Under the pieces are notes generated by a model. The model had not been told where the DNA came from. It saw only the letters and a list, made by a program, of their open reading frames with translations, and did not search any database. From Bostrychus sinensis (lineage: Eukaryota > Chordata > Actinopteri > Gobiiformes > Eleotridae), in assembly GCA_020698575.1 (NCBI GenBank), contig CM036250.1, positions 21,665,500 through 21,729,499 on the forward strand: a stretch of 64,000 nucleotides of DNA, in the 5' to 3' direction. Made by a program: the position numbers and the translations under genes. Positions 1 to 10,313 of the stretch are shown here, in pieces (within the stretch, counting starts at the first letter, position 1; every line of letters starts with the position of its first letter).

Positions 1-1413
1 GTATTGATCCATGTGCCCACTTATCTTAGCCGCTATGATGCCTGACATGAGCTTCCATGTGGTGGGGAGACAGGTTATTGGTCGATAGTTGGATGGGGCC
101 GTTCCCTTCAGGGGATCCTTCTGGATCAGGATTGTCCGGCCTTCAGTTAGCCATTCAGGGTGGGTCCCATCCTTTAGCAGCTGGTTCATTTGTGCTGCCA
201 GGCGCTCATGGAGTGAAGTTAGCTTTTTCAGCCAGTAGGTGTGGATCATGTCAGGCCCTGGTGCTGTCCAGTTTTTCATACCTGAGACTCTTTGTTGGAT
301 GTCTGCCACTGTGATGGTTACTGGTTCTTGTTCAGGGAGGTTGCTGTGGTCTGCTCTTAGATCCTCCAGCCACTGTGCACTGTTGTTGTGTGACGCCTCC
401 TTCTCCCATATGCCGTTCCAGTATTGTTCAGTCTCCAGCCTTGGTGGGTCTGCTCTGTTGTTATTACCTTGCCACTGAGAGTACACTTTAGCTGGTTGAG
501 TTGAGAACAGCCGGTTTATTCGCCTTGCTTCGATTTCTCTCGTGTACCTCTTTAGTCGGGTGGCCAAGGCTTGGAGTCTTTGCTTGGCAGTTTCCAATGC
601 TTCAGGTATGGACATCTTGCTGTACCTCTTGGGTGCTTGTTGTTTCATTGCACCTTTCTGGAGCTCTGACAGTTGGCTCACTTCTCTCCGAGTTACCTTG
701 ATTTTAGCTTCTAACCTTCTTTTCCATGGTGGATATGGATCTTTATGGTTGCTCTTTGGTCAGTAGCCAAGCTTCTCAAGGATCACTGCTGCTGAAGTGT
801 ATATCAGCTCATTGGTTTCAGTGATGGTCATCGTAGGTATTGTTCCCAAAGCTGCATTCACATCTTCCAGGAGACTTTCTGAAGGTACTTCACTCAGCCT
901 GTGTAACTGGTGTCGGGGTTGCCTGGTCTTCATTTTAGCCATGATCTTATCTCTCAGGTCAGTTGCTGCCTCGCTCAGCTCAATGGTGCTTATTGGGGCT
1001 TCGTACCCAAATTCTGGATGGGGAGTTGGTGTTAACTCCCCTCTGACCTTGCGTCCTGGCTCCCCCTTGCCGTAGCATATGTGTTGTATCTCGTCAATCT
1101 CAAGTTGTGAAAGCAGGTGCCGCTTGTGGATGTTGGAACACTGAGCTACTAGTTGTTTAGCAGTGAGTGTTGATTGTGGGTTTCGAAGTTGCCATATTTC
1201 CCACATTCTCTTCATGTAACCCCTCTGACTAGGGTTACTGGAGTAGTAGCATTCCAACAGAGCCTTGTTCTCGCATCTCGTCCACTTCCGTCTTGTTCCA
1301 GTAGCCCACTTCTCATCAGGCTGCTCTGGTTCCCCAACACCTGACGCAGACCTTGTTTGACCGGGCGACGTCTGAGCCGGTATGTCTCGTAATTCATTGT
1401 CTCTCATCATCAT
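1..1413 (-). pseudogene. Non-LTR retrotransposon polyprotein fragment, N-terminal part to start of reverse transcriptase
   Basis: A single minus-strand frame runs from the Met at 1413 to the left edge of the window, interrupted only by one in-frame TGA at 762-760. The 217 residues before the stop include RRKWTRCENKALLECYY and RGYMKRMWEIW, a Myb-like N-terminal block. The 253 residues after the stop include GRTILIQKDP and NYRPITCLPTTWKLMSG, the opening motifs of a reverse transcriptase. The architecture resembles the retrotransposons with a restriction-like endonuclease in fish and cnidarians (R2/R4, Dong or Rex6-like), but the clade is my inference, because the catalytic FxDD block and any endonuclease lie outside the window. 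The premature stop makes it non-functional, or it needs read-through. The coding sequence begins about 15 bp from a TA microsatellite. Confidence 0.85.
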
Positions 1414-1425
1414 TATATATGAGGT

Positions 1426-1428
<3 letters not shown>

Positions 1429-1489
<61 letters not shown>
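1429..1489. repeat. (TA)n microsatellite
   Basis: About 30 uninterrupted TA dinucleotides directly beside the 5' side of the non-LTR element on its minus-strand orientation. The tract may be the insertion target or may have expanded later. Confidence 0.95.
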
Positions 1490-1494
<5 letters not shown>

Positions 1495-2029
1495 GCAGAA
1501 AAAGCAGATATACGAGGTTAAGAATGAATCTTGACTATAAATGAAAAATATAGACATGGCTTATACAGGGTTTAACAGGGTTTGAAAACAAATCAAACGC
1601 ACCCAATAAAGGCCAACACACACCAGACGCACGTCAAAAATATGCCCCTATTGTTTTCTATGAGGCGCACACATGGCCCCCGTCCTTCTGCAGTAACAAA
1701 AACAAAGCAAACAGGTGACATACATCAGGCTCTGACACCTTCCTCACCTGTCTCCTCCCTGATACCGCTGCCTCTCCTCGTGTGTGTTTGTGTGCGTCAG
1801 CCCCATGGCAGTGTTCAGAGCGGCCGCAGAGCGCGAGCCACCCGCAGCCTCCACAACAGAACTGAAGTGAGCGGCCAGAACTCTGATTGTTATTAAGTTG
1901 CTTGTATTCTGTTTAGTTCGTAGCTCGTGCGCTTTCCTCGTGCTTCTGCGGTGTCTCGTGTGTTAGAAAGAATCTCAGACTGATCCATCTGCGGGGCGTT
2001 CAAATGCCATAGACAAATGACTTTATTTG
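1490..2029. other. Unassigned sequence, locally GC-rich at 1730-1900
   Basis: No supported gene. A short GC-richer patch contains CGGCCGC and several CpGs, unusual in this AT-rich window. It may be the interior of the hAT-like element whose end is at 2108. Confidence 0.3.
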
Positions 2030-2108
2030 GAAAGACATGGCTCCGCGATCTACCCGCACTGCTTTTACGATCGACGGTAGATCACGATTGACGGGTTGAG
2101 GACCACTG
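2030..2108. mobile_element. Possible hAT-type transposon right terminus
   Basis: The reverse complement of the segment begins CAGTGGTCCTCAACCCGTCA and continues with GATCTACCGTCGATC-type sequence. This is the style of hAT termini (CAGTGG start, GATCTACC-rich subterminus). The matching left end was not found, so this is an orphan terminus. Confidence 0.35.
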
Positions 2109-2465
2109 ATTAAAACCTTCTCAAGCGTTTGGTGTAATTTTAGGCGGCACTCCAGGTGTGCTTTGGGCTTAAGACACGTTTGTTTAAGGAAGCGAGACAA
2201 TCAGTGAATGATGAGAGGGGGGAGGGACATTCTGTGCATTAAATCACATCACGGAGCGATCATAAGCCACTTAAAAACACACAGACACATATATGATGAG
2301 AGAAAGCACTGCCTGCTTCACATGCTTTAGCGTCAGAGATTTTTTTTTTCCTCATAAAAGCGTCCGCGGTCCGCGGCTGCTTTCCAATGTGTGTAAAAGC
2401 TGCAAAGACCGGTCGGACAGCTGATCTCTTCCTACCCAGTACTGCGTACCCCCTCTAAATCTTAT

Positions 2466-2494
2466 GCCGGTACGTAGTACTGGGCCGTACCGGC
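2466..2494. repeat. Perfect short inverted repeat (9-bp arms)
   Basis: GCCGGTACG at 2466-2474 is matched by CGTACCGGC at 2486-2494 with an 11-nt loop. The surrounding 2430-2510 is rich in GTAC motifs and is probably part of a degraded repeat. Confidence 0.6.
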
Positions 2495-3403
2495 TTACTT
2501 TCAGCTCTGGTGCTAGACCAAGCAGCCCACTTCTCCTCTTTCTCTGCCTGTGAACAGTTCCTTCATGGTGTAAAGCCCTCCAGAGCCAAAGAATCATCTC
2601 TAGAGCACCAACACTCTAAAGCATACGGCAGTTACTTTCTTTTATGTGTGGTTGACACACGCCTGGATGCAAAACAGCCTCTCACACATGTAAAGTGTAT
2701 GCTTGGGTTGTCACTTACACGCAGAGACTGGAGCACATCTGTCAATGGTGATGTGGATAATGAAGCTTGTAGCAGTTGTTCTCATAGACCAGTGACACTC
2801 AATTACATTTTTGTTTCATATGCACAGTACTGTATATAGAGCAGTTCTGCAACCTATCCGTGCATGTATTATCGGCCTGTTTACTTTTCAACACATTGGT
2901 CCTTTGTGTAGCAGTTCAACTGGATGCAGTACATAATGTGTTTTTCATGTATCTTGGACATTTTACTCACTTAGGGAAGACCTGAAACACATTTTTATGC
3001 CAATTTGATGAAATGAACCTAAGCAATAATTTTACATATGTGTGGGTTATACACCTTTGTTTGATTTAGTCAAAGAAATATTAATTAATTTACCTTCTAT
3101 TACTTATGCCTGTAGGAATCACAAGTGGCTGGCGCCTGTGCTTGCTACTTTTGGCCTAAGGCGGAGTGCCCCCTGGACAATGGCAGTAAAAAGTAAGGGT
3201 TGGCTTTTAGAGACACACATTGACATAAAGCATTCCCTCTCACATTCAGTATGGGTAATTTAGATGAACCAATTTACCTGTATAGATCTATAATGTTAAA
3301 ACACTTATATTACTGCCATGCTGGCTGGTGTTACACCAAAATCTGTTACTTTTGCTGTTTAAGCCCGAAACAGTATGACCCCTAAACATAGTTGAAAACC
3401 CAC
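2495..3403. other. Unassigned intergenic sequence
   Basis: Only short chance reading frames and no recognizable repeats or exons, apart from a possible fragment of the dispersed family near 3186-3211 (GTAAAAAGTAAGGGTTGGC, similar to 51105-51130). Confidence 0.4.
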
Positions 3404-3738
3404 ACAGTCATCTGGCCTGCTGAAGGTTTAATTTTATTTGGCAAACAATGTGAGTACTATATAAAATGACTCAACAGCACCACCATTTGTTTGACCCCTA
3501 TGGGATTTGGGGCACGCTGACTTTGGCAAATCTCCATAGTGAACCTCCACATCATTCCTAACCTACTATCATGGCCACCCACAGACGGGAAGTCTGCAAT
3601 TTGGGCCTGAATCTGGAAATTCTGATTTGGTCACTTTGCACTTTAAATTAAAAAAATTTGCACAGTCATCTGCCCTGCAAAAAAATTAAATTTTATTAGA
3701 CAAACTATGTAGATACTACACAAACAGCATCACCCAAC
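3404..3738. repeat. Diverged direct duplication of an ~80-bp block
   Basis: 3404-3483 and 3660-3738 share CACAGTCATCTG-CCTGC, then TTTAATTTTATT-G, CAAAC-ATGT and ACAGCA-CACC in the same order. The copies lie about 257 bp apart. They may be two fragments of one interspersed repeat or a local duplication. Confidence 0.6.
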
Positions 3739-3884
3739 TGTAAAAAAACTGCAATCCAGACATAGATCCTTTTACTGAGTTATTCTGATTGAGCCAAAGC
3801 AGAACAAAGGCCATAGGTGTTGTTAAGAATTGGAGGTTTAAACGTGATACAAGCAATTGAGATGAAATTCTTAATCTTTACTTA

Positions 3885-4072
3885 AGTTATTTATAAGCTG
3901 CCATTCTGCGCCTACAGCCATCAAACCCACAATCACACATTCATACACCAGTGCCACAGACACTGGGGGCAGGGTGGGTGAAGCATCTTGCCCAAGGACA
4001 AAACGGCAGTATGCAATGCCATACCTTCGGGTCGTGTGAATGGCTCCCCCTACTGAACTACTTCCACCCCCC
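3885..4072 (-). mobile_element. tRNA-derived SINE remnant
   Basis: On the minus strand a degenerate tRNA-like head (GTAGTTCAGTAGGG) is followed by the block CCTTGGGCAAGATGCTTCACCC and a body with TGTGTGATTG. This arrangement is common in teleost tRNA-headed SINEs, where the CTTGGGCAAGACACT phrase is typical. The 3' tail is weak and no target duplication was found. Confidence 0.65.
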
Positions 4073-4774
4073 AAAATGAACCAAACTGAACTGGGATTAT
4101 AGTTACATTACACTCCTATTTTCAGTCCTAAAGTTATATAAATATGTCTAATAAGAAGATGGAAGTAATAGAATAAATTCATATGTTGGGGCCTCCACAG
4201 ATGAAGAAGAGATCAAGAGAAAAGTCTGTTTATGTTACCTTTTTTCCCTGTTTGAATACTTCCTGTGGAGTGTGTGACCTATCTGGCACACAGATTTCCC
4301 TACTGCTGTACACCTCATATGTGTCGAGGCGGTGACTCAGCAGAGCATAACCTAGTTGCTGACAGTGGAGGTGTGAGCTATGACTATGCAGAGCCTGGAT
4401 CGTGTCGTGCACCTACAAGTGAATCAGCATTGATTAGATTTCAGATGCTTGAAAGAGAACAGTTTGATGTAGTTCACAGAGTGGCAGGACTTTGTTTTTT
4501 TAATGAATTGCTCTGTTCTTCTTTGAGCGTATTTGAGCTTTATCACAGCTACTCAGAGAAAACCAAAACACAATTCAATTTAATGCAGGTCTGACACACT
4601 TGGCATGCTTTGACTTCCTGGAATTTAGCCTGAGAATCTAAAAGCTCTTGTTTTATTTGCTCTGGCAGTTGTCTCACATTCAAGCATTAAAAAAACAAAA
4701 ACAAGCCAGTCACAACCAACTCTCTAATAAGGGGCAAGTATCAAACAATTACTCATTTGTTTAATCCACCTAGC
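4073..4774. other. Unassigned sequence between SINE and LINE
   Basis: No supported gene or repeat. The open frame at 4265-4594 shows no domain. Confidence 0.35.
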
Positions 4775-4786
4775 TCATTACAAGCT
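4775..4786. repeat. Target-site duplication, 3' side of the Rex3-like LINE
   Basis: TCATTACAAGCT, identical to 7572-7583. Confidence 0.93.
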
Positions 4787-4809
4787 CCATCCATCCATCT
4801 TCTTCCGCT

Positions 4810-6697
4810 TTATGCGGGGCCGGTTCGCGGGGGCAGCAGTCTAAGCAGAGATGCCCAAACCTCCCTCTCCACTGACACTTCCTCCAGCTCTACCGGGTGC
4901 ACCCCAAGTCGTTCCCAGGCCAGCCGAGAGAAGTAGTCCCTCCAGCGTGTCCTATGTCTTCCCCGGGTCCTCCTCCCAGTGGGATATGCCCAGAACAACT
5001 CCCCAGGAAAGCGACCAGGAGGCATCCGGAACAGATGCCCGAGCCACCTCAGCTCTCGATGTGGAGGAGCAGCGGCTCTACTCTAAGCTCCTCCCGTGTA
5101 ACTGAGCTCCTCACCCTATCTCTAAGGGAGCGCCCAGCCACCTTGCGGAGGAAACTCATTTCGGCCGCTTGTATCCAGGATCTTGTCCTTTCAGTCATAA
5201 CGCAAAGCTCATGACCATAGGTGAGAGTAGGAACGTAGATCGACCGGTAAATCGAGAGCTTCTCCTTCCGGCTCAGCTCCTTCATTACCAACGACCGCAT
5301 TACTGCAGATGCTGCATCGATCCGTCTGTCAATCTCACGTTCCATCCGTCCCTCACTCGTGAACAAGACCCCAAGATACTTGAACTCCTCCACTTCAGGC
5401 AGGAGCCCTCCCCCAACCTGGAGAGGGCAAACCACCCTTTTCCAGTCGAGAACCATGGCCTCAGACTTGGAGGTGCTGATTCTCATCCCAGTCGCTTCAC
5501 ACTCAGCTGCAAACCGCCCCAGCACATGCTGAAGGTCTTGGCTTGATGAAGCCAACAGGACAACATCATCTGCAAAAAGCAGAGATGAAATCCTGTGGTT
5601 CCCAAACCTGACACCCTCCAGCCCTTGGCTGCTCCTATAAATTCTGTCCATAAAATTATGAACAGAACCGGTGACAAAGGGCAGCCCTGCCGGAGTCCAA
5701 CATGCACCAGGAAGAGGTCTGGCTTACAACCGGCAATGCAGACCAAGCTCCTGCTCCGGTTGTACAGGGAGCAGACAGCTCTTAGCAAAGGGCCTCGGAC
5801 CCCATACTCACAGAGCACCCCCCACAGGATACCACGAGGGACACGGTCGAATGCCTTCTCCAAATCCACAAAGCACATGTGGACAGGTTGGGCAAACTCC
5901 CATGAACCTTCAAGCACCATGTGGAGGGTATAGCGCTGGTCCACTGTTCCACGACCGGGGCGAAAACCGCATTGCTCCTCCTGAATCCGAGGTTCGACTA
6001 TTGGCCAAATTCTCCTCTCCAGAACCCTGGAATAGAGTTTCCCGGGGAGGCTGAGGAGTGTGATCCCCCTGTAGTTGGAACACACCCTCCGGTCCCCCTT
6101 CTTAAAAAGAGGGACCACCACCCCGGTCTGCCAGTCCAGAGGCACTGTCCCCGAGCGCCACGCGATGTTGCAGAGACGTGTCAGCCAAGACAGCTCCACA
6201 ACATCCAGAGACTTGAGGTACTCAGGGTGGATCTCATCCACCCCCGGTGCCTTGCCACCAAGGAGCTTTTTAACCACCTCGGTGACTTCAGCCCGGATGA
6301 TGAACGAGTCCACCTCCGAGTCCCCAGTCTCTGCCTCCTCGACGGAAGACGTGTTGGTGGGATTGAGGAGATCCTCGAAGTATTCCTTCCACCGCCCGAC
6401 AACATCCTCAGTCGAGGTCAGCAGCTCCCCACCTCTACTGTAAACAGTGTTGGCGAAGCACTGCTTCCCCCTCCTGAGGCACCGGACGGTTTGCCAGAAT
6501 TCCTTTGAGGTCAACTGAGAGTCCTCCTTCATGGTCTCCCCGAACTCCTCCCAGACCCGAGTTTTTGCCTCCACAACTGCCCTGGCTGCGGCACACTTGG
6601 CCTGCCGGTACCCGTCGGCTGCCTCAGGAGTCCCACGAGCCAGCCAAGCTCGGTAGGACTCCTTCTTCAGCCTGAGGGCATCCCTTACTCCCGGTGT
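4810..6697 (-). pseudogene. Reverse transcriptase domain of the Rex3-like LINE (frameshifted)
   Basis: The frame is open from just after the twin TGA and includes KAPGVDEIHPEYL, NYRGITLLS, EEQCGFRPGRGT, FVDLEKAFDRV (RT motif A) and RQGCPLSPVLF. A 1-nt deletion near 5655 shifts into the frame with SSLLFADDVVLL, the catalytic FADD motif. A further deletion near 5040 shifts again to the C-terminal segment RGRHRTRWRDY. The frame stops at 4810. Catalytic residues survive but the frame is broken at least twice. Confidence 0.92.
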
Positions 6698-6700
6698 TCA

Positions 6701-7526
6701 TCACCGGGTTCGGGGGTTGCCGCCACAACAGGCACCAGAGACCTTACAGCCACAGCTCCGAACAGCCATGTCGACAATAGAGGTGGCGAACATGGTCCAC
6801 TCGGACTCAATGTCTCCAACCTCCCCTGGGATCTGGTTGAAGCTCTCCCGGAGGTGAGAGTTGAAGACCCCTCTGACAGAGGACTCAGCCAGACGTTCCC
6901 AACAGACCCTCACAATATGTTTGGGTCTGCCGAGTCTGTCCAGCCTCCTCCTCCACCAGCGGATCCAACTCACCACCAGGTGGTGATCAGTTGTCAGCAC
7001 AGCCCCTCTCTTAACCTGAGTGTCCAAGACACACAGCCAAAGGTCAGATGACATGACAACAAAGTCGATCATCGACCTCCGGCCTAGGGTGTCCTGGTGA
7101 CACGTGCATTGATGGACACCCTTGTGCTTGAACATGGTGTTCATTATGGACAAGCTGTGACTAGCACAGAAGTCCAAAAACAAACCCACTCTGGTTCAGA
7201 TCGGGGAGGCCGTTCTTCCCAATCACACCCCTCCAGGTATCACTGTCATTGCTCACGTGGGCATTGAAGTCCCTCAGTAGAACAACGGAGTCCGCAGTCG
7301 GAGCACCTTCCAGTAACCCTCCCAGGGACTCCAAGAAGGCCGGGTACTCTGCACTGCTGTTCGGCCCATAAACCGAAACCACAGTGAGAGACCTGTCCCC
7401 CACCCGGAGGCCAACTCCCCCCCCTTCCCCCGAGGTGACATTCCATGTCCCCAGAGCTAGTTTCTGCGTCCATGGATTGGGCCGTCGAGGCACCCGCCTC
7501 TGACTGCCGCCCAAATCACACAGCAC
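6701..7526 (-). pseudogene. Endonuclease domain of the Rex3-like LINE (frameshifted)
   Basis: The frame from 7526 reads GTWNVTS, then VVSVYGPNSS and LLRDFNAHVSND, where the usual Gly before DFNAHV is Arg. It ends in a frameshift near 7175-7190. A second frame continues with DFCASHSLSI, SMIDFVV and TDHHLVVSW and ends CGGNPRTR. DFNAHV and TDHH are apurinic-endonuclease motifs, the latter carrying the catalytic Asp-His pair. Two consecutive TGA codons at 6703-6698 follow, where a Trp-Trp pair is expected. A stretch after GTWNVTS is missing. The protein cannot be made intact. Confidence 0.9.
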
Positions 7527-7571
7527 TGGCCCCTTATGGTCCTTCCTGCGGGTGGTGGGCCTATGGGAAGG

Positions 7572-7583
7572 TCATTACAAGCT
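7572..7583. repeat. Target-site duplication, 5' side of the Rex3-like LINE
   Basis: TCATTACAAGCT, identical to 4775-4786. Confidence 0.93.
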
Positions 7584-7950
7584 AAATAGCCAAAATTAAC
7601 ATATATTTTAGGTTTATTCCTATTTAAAAATATGACATTTCTGAGTTTAGCCCTGAAGACATACAAATCATCAGTCACACCAACATGGAAACAGATGGTC
7701 CACTCTAATGCTATATTGTTACATCATGCCTAAATGTTGTCTTGACACTTTTGCATGACCTATAATCCAATATTTATAATACCATATTAAATTATGAATT
7801 TTTTATTTGGGTTTGTAGGTCTTTCCTGGATCCAGGATACTGACTCTTTCGAGTAGATACTAGCTCCACTCTCTAGGGTTCAGTACATGGGACATTTGAT
7901 CAGTTGTTGGTGTGGAGCTTTGTAAGATACAAGAGTGTCAAGGCAGAATA
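7584..7950. other. Unassigned AT-rich sequence
   Basis: The pre-insertion host DNA to the right of the LINE. No features seen. Confidence 0.35.
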
Positions 7951-8050
7951 AAAAGAGCATTTAGCTCTGAACTACAACATCCTAGGTATGAGTCCTGGCC
8001 CTATATTTTTCCATTGTGAGATAGGGTTAATGCCCTGGCAGAAGTCTACA
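7951..8050 (+). repeat. Dispersed tRNA-like repeat, copy a
   Basis: Contains AGAGCATTTAGCTCTGAACT, then CCTAGGTATGAGTCCTGG (B-box-like), ATTGTGAGATAGGG and TGCCCTGGCAGAAGTCT. It matches the other copies at 34530, 51190 and 52352, among others. Confidence 0.6.
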
Positions 8051-10310
8051 GAGTTTTCAGTGTGAGATTTTTTAGTGTGCATAGATTGCCTTTTCTGAAG
8101 TATTTGAATATGGTATGATTACTGCAATCCTAATCATATCAAATTGTAATAAGAGTCTTCAGGATTATTATGTCCAATAATGTTTTGATACAGTATAATT
8201 TACGTAACTTAGAAGTACTGTTGGGGACAGAAAATGTTTGAATCAGCAGACACCAAAGATATCACACACGGTTTATCTCTGAAGAATAGAGTATATTTTT
8301 GTAGTCTTTGTTGTTTTGCTTCTTTGTGGTGCTTCAAATTAAATGCATAAATTTACCAGTGAAATGAACCCTTTAAATCCTGTAGAAGTATCTCTGATAC
8401 AGGTTGCTAAAAGGGTGACCCAATAGAAAGTTAGCTATTTAAGGCAAAAAGAAAAGTGGCTAAACAATGCTTTGACACACAAACCAGCCTGAAAAGCACA
8501 TGAACAGCAGACAAGTAAAAAAAAACCTCATTAACATTTTACATTGTTCATTTAGCCAGTCGCTTGAGACTAAAACTAGAAGCTGTGAATTAACCATACA
8601 GTTTGATTTACCTCCAAGTAAAATGACCCGAAATCACAGTGTTTTAAATGCTGTTCTCTGCAAACCCACCTTTAATGAGCTCATAACTCCCAGATAAGCA
8701 TTTAGCATGAGTGTGTTTGTGCATTTGTGTAGCTGTTGTCCACTAGCACACTGATCGCCACTGCTTTTATGAGGCGTTTGAGTTACACCCTTTAATAAGA
8801 AGGCATTGTGGGATTTTGCGCCTTGGCTTGTCTCCAAGATGAAATTCCCTCTTCAGAGGCGGTGCTGTGATAAAGTTGTCAGCTGAATATTACCCACCCA
8901 AAGAGAATTTACTCCCTTTTATAAATGTGCCTGTTTGCTCAGCCGTGTGGCTTGGTCCTGACATTTGCGTTGGTTATTATTGCCACATGGAGACTGTGAT
9001 TGACAGGCGTTAATTGCACTTACTATTTTTTGGTACCTGGTTTCTGAGTTACCAGTTTCAGATTCTCTAGAGCTGCTGTTTACAGAAGGATTTGAACATG
9101 CACAGATGCACCCTCTGTGACCCACATTCTTAGCCCACGTTTTCCAGGACTCTGCCCAGGAGACCTGCTCTCGCTGTGGGGAGAGGTTTAGCCCCCTTCC
9201 TCTCGGTGTATGTCTAGACCACTTAATAGTGGTAAAACCTTCGATGATGGATGTTCACCACATAAAAGCTCTTTGTGTGTGAGGTCCCACAGATGAATTC
9301 TTTTATAGGGTAACTGTGTGGGGTGGTATATGGATTTTGGTGGTTAGGTCCCAGCGGTGCCTGATAGTTTATGATAATGGTAATAATCTAACCGCCAGTA
9401 ATAGCCTACCGTAGATTAATTTGCAATAAACAACATAAAGGGTCCAGACACAGAAGTTTTTTTTTTGTTTTGTTTTTTTATTCCAACAGTTTGTGTGTGT
9501 GTGTGTGTGCTCCTTCATCTTTTCTCATAATTAATCCCAGAGGAAGCCACAAACAAAATGTAAACTACTTCACAGCATTTCTTTTTGGATGACTTACATT
9601 CTTTCACTCAGCTGTGTCTGAAAGCAGCTCTTCCTGCGGGTATAGTGAGTACAACATTAAGTTGGGTTGTCTGAATGCCTACAAAACTCAGTCATGACTG
9701 TTCAAATGACTGATCAAATTCATATACATTTAATCATCAGCAACATTTAATTTATTACAACAATATGGCTAAACAGTTTAAATTGGGATGCTGTTTTTTT
9801 TTTGTCAGCCTGCCCTCTCAAAATTGACTGACAAAAGTGAGCCAGACATAAAGATTTTGACTCAAGTTGTTTTCAGCTCCCTCTGAGGAACCACAGGCTG
9901 TTCTCCACAGAATGCCTCGGGGACTGCTGGGAGTTGGAGGCACTTGAGATCATTGACTGTAGTTTTTAAATGGATCTCAAGCTAAATTCCTCAAAGAGGA
10001 TGAACCCAAGACAGCAGTGGAGGAGAAAACAGTGTTGGCTGATACTTCAGTTCTCACAGTTCATTGAATCTAGTGTTATTTTCTCAGTAACGTCATTAGT
10101 AATAGCTCACTGACCTGTGTAGCAGTGACATAAAATGGCCTAAAATCCCTGACAATGTAAACAATGACTAAAAGTTTGCACCTAGGTCTTAACACTGAGA
10201 TTTTTGACAGCTCATTATTAGAGTTGTGTTCAAATCTCTAAAGGCCTGACATAGCCTCTTCACGAAAGTTAGAGATTTAATTCAAACTTGTCAAACACGT
10301 GTTCAAACTC
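8051..10310. other. Intergenic stretch with one short (TG)n tract
   Basis: A (TG)9 run lies at 9492-9509 and a T-rich patch at 9460-9480. No exon or element is otherwise recognized. Confidence 0.4.
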
Positions 10311-10313
10311 TTA

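Larger units (their letters stand above)
4787..7571 (-). mobile_element. Rex3-like RTE-clade LINE, 5'-truncated and internally deleted
   Basis: A minus-strand non-LTR retrotransposon ending in the short tetranucleotide tail (ATGG)n at 4787-4798, after the run GCATAAAGCGGAAGAAGATGG, as I recall for teleost Rex3. It encodes an apurinic-type endonuclease followed by reverse transcriptase. The perfect 12-bp direct repeat TCATTACAAGCT at 4775-4786 and 7572-7583 marks the target-site duplication and fixes both ends. Length is 2785 bp. The 5' end is missing, and roughly 90 codons also appear deleted just after GTWNVTS compared with the family as I recall it. Confidence 0.9.

Noticed and set aside
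1582..1896. 104-codon plus-strand frame in GC-rich patch
   Set aside because: No homology recognized. It overlaps probable transposon interior and has no splice or promoter context.
5169..6508. Several plus-strand frames of 100-195 codons
   Set aside because: They are antisense shadows of the Rex3-like reverse transcriptase.
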